Assembly: GCA_012845835.1 (NCBI GenBank) | Contig: JABAKD010000019.1 | Coordinates: 10,450,844 to 10,514,843 of the forward strand | Direction of reading: 5' to 3' | Length of the DNA stretch: 64,000 nucleotides | Source of the DNA: Undaria pinnatifida | Lineage: Eukaryota > Sar > Phaeophyceae > Laminariales > Alariaceae | Program-made: the position numbers and the translations under genes | The notes under the pieces: model-generated | The model's input: the letters and a program-made list of their open reading frames with translations, nothing else | What the model was told of the DNA's origin: nothing | Databases searched by the model: none | Part shown: piece by piece, positions 63,640 to 64,000 of the stretch | Position numbering within the stretch: position 1 is the stretch's first letter | How the letters are laid out: every line of letters starts with the position of its first letter

Positions 63640-64000
63640 CCCACAGCTAACGTCGTACTCGTACATTTTAATTTTTCTCCACACACATCTACTTTCCAGC
63701 TTCTGAACAAGCCGTGGTCACAGGTGTCGTCCCTTCTCGCCCTCGGTTCTTGCCTTCAATTTGTAACGCGCATAGGGTTCAGCAATCCCACTGCTCGTCG
63801 ATTTTTCATCAAGTGTTTCTAACTCACTCTCGCGCTTTCCGCAAGTCAATGCGCCAGCTAGCGTTGGGCTGCGAAAGCAACTGAGTTAAATCGACACACG
63901 ACGCGTATGAAAATACATGGAAGTGTGGTGAGCTAAAGCTTCATTTTTCCCCATCCGCCGGAGGATAAAAAAAAAAAAAAAAAGTCAATTTGTGCACAAG
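63640..64000 (-). mobile_element. SINE1 interrupted by SINE2
   Basis: Antisense SINE1 (TTTCCAGCTTCTGAACAAGC, GTGGTCACAGGTGTCGTCCC, CTCGCGCTTTCCGCAAGTCA) stops at 63850 and resumes at 63982 (AAGTCAATTTGTGCACAAG), continuing past the window end. Confidence 0.88.
63851..63981 (+). mobile_element. SINE2 3' end inserted in SINE1, AAGTCAAT duplication
   Basis: GCGCCAGCTAGCGTTGGGCT, GAGTTAAATCGACACACGAC, GAAAATACATGGAAGTGTGG, CCCCATCCGCCGGAGGATAA and an A tail. AAGTCAAT lies on both sides (63843-63850; 63982-63989, where the two A merge with the tail). The copy is 5'-truncated to about 115 bp plus tail. Confidence 0.9.

Overview
This is nuclear DNA from a eukaryote, intron-rich and dominated by repeats. 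The likely source is a brown alga (Phaeophyceae) or a close stramenopile. Three things suggest this: a fungal-type Zn(II)2Cys6 domain outside fungi, GC-rich exons loaded with Gly/Ser/Ala runs, and long introns full of short non-autonomous elements. The assignment is an inference; no rRNA, organellar or other diagnostic marker is present. Only two genes can be read with confidence, and most other open frames are repeats or antisense shadows.

Gene 1 (1 to at least 15225, + strand) is the 3' part of a katanin p80 (KATNB1/KTN80-type) subunit. It is visible only after joining short exons at splice sites with compatible phase: 1-7, 815-986 (last WD40 blade, WGKV motif), 3364-3816 (end of the propeller, then a linker), 10253-12009 (very long low-complexity linker) and 15009-15225 (start of the con80 domain). 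The end of con80 was not found. Its introns (0.8, 2.4, 6.4 and 3.0 kb) hold G-rich and other minisatellites, SINEs and several MITEs.

Gene 2 (38085 or 38097 down to 33356, - strand) encodes a Zn(II)2Cys6 binuclear-cluster protein in at least two exons joined by a 224-bp intron. The body is low-complexity apart from a few conserved-looking segments.

The rest is a layered repeat landscape. Families that can be defined from copies inside the window are: MITE-A (TIR GACGCGTGCTACGATAG, about 15 copies, some in inverted doublets and one with an amplified terminus); MITE-G (TIR GACTGATTCTACGATAG, 4-bp target duplications); SINE1 with a tRNA-like head; a short SINE with a tRNA-Glu-like head; a retroposon with a GGATAAAA 3' end and frequent 5' truncation (called SINE2); a retroposon whose 3' tail is the large (CAA)n microsatellite; and families B, C, D, E, F, H and K, known only from their repetition here. 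Several are nested, which gives a relative insertion order. There are also many minisatellites and satellites. A CCHC zinc knuckle (63301-63600) and a possible retropepsin-like DSGA segment (about 58980-59090) may be retrotransposon relics. No intact transposase or reverse transcriptase was seen.
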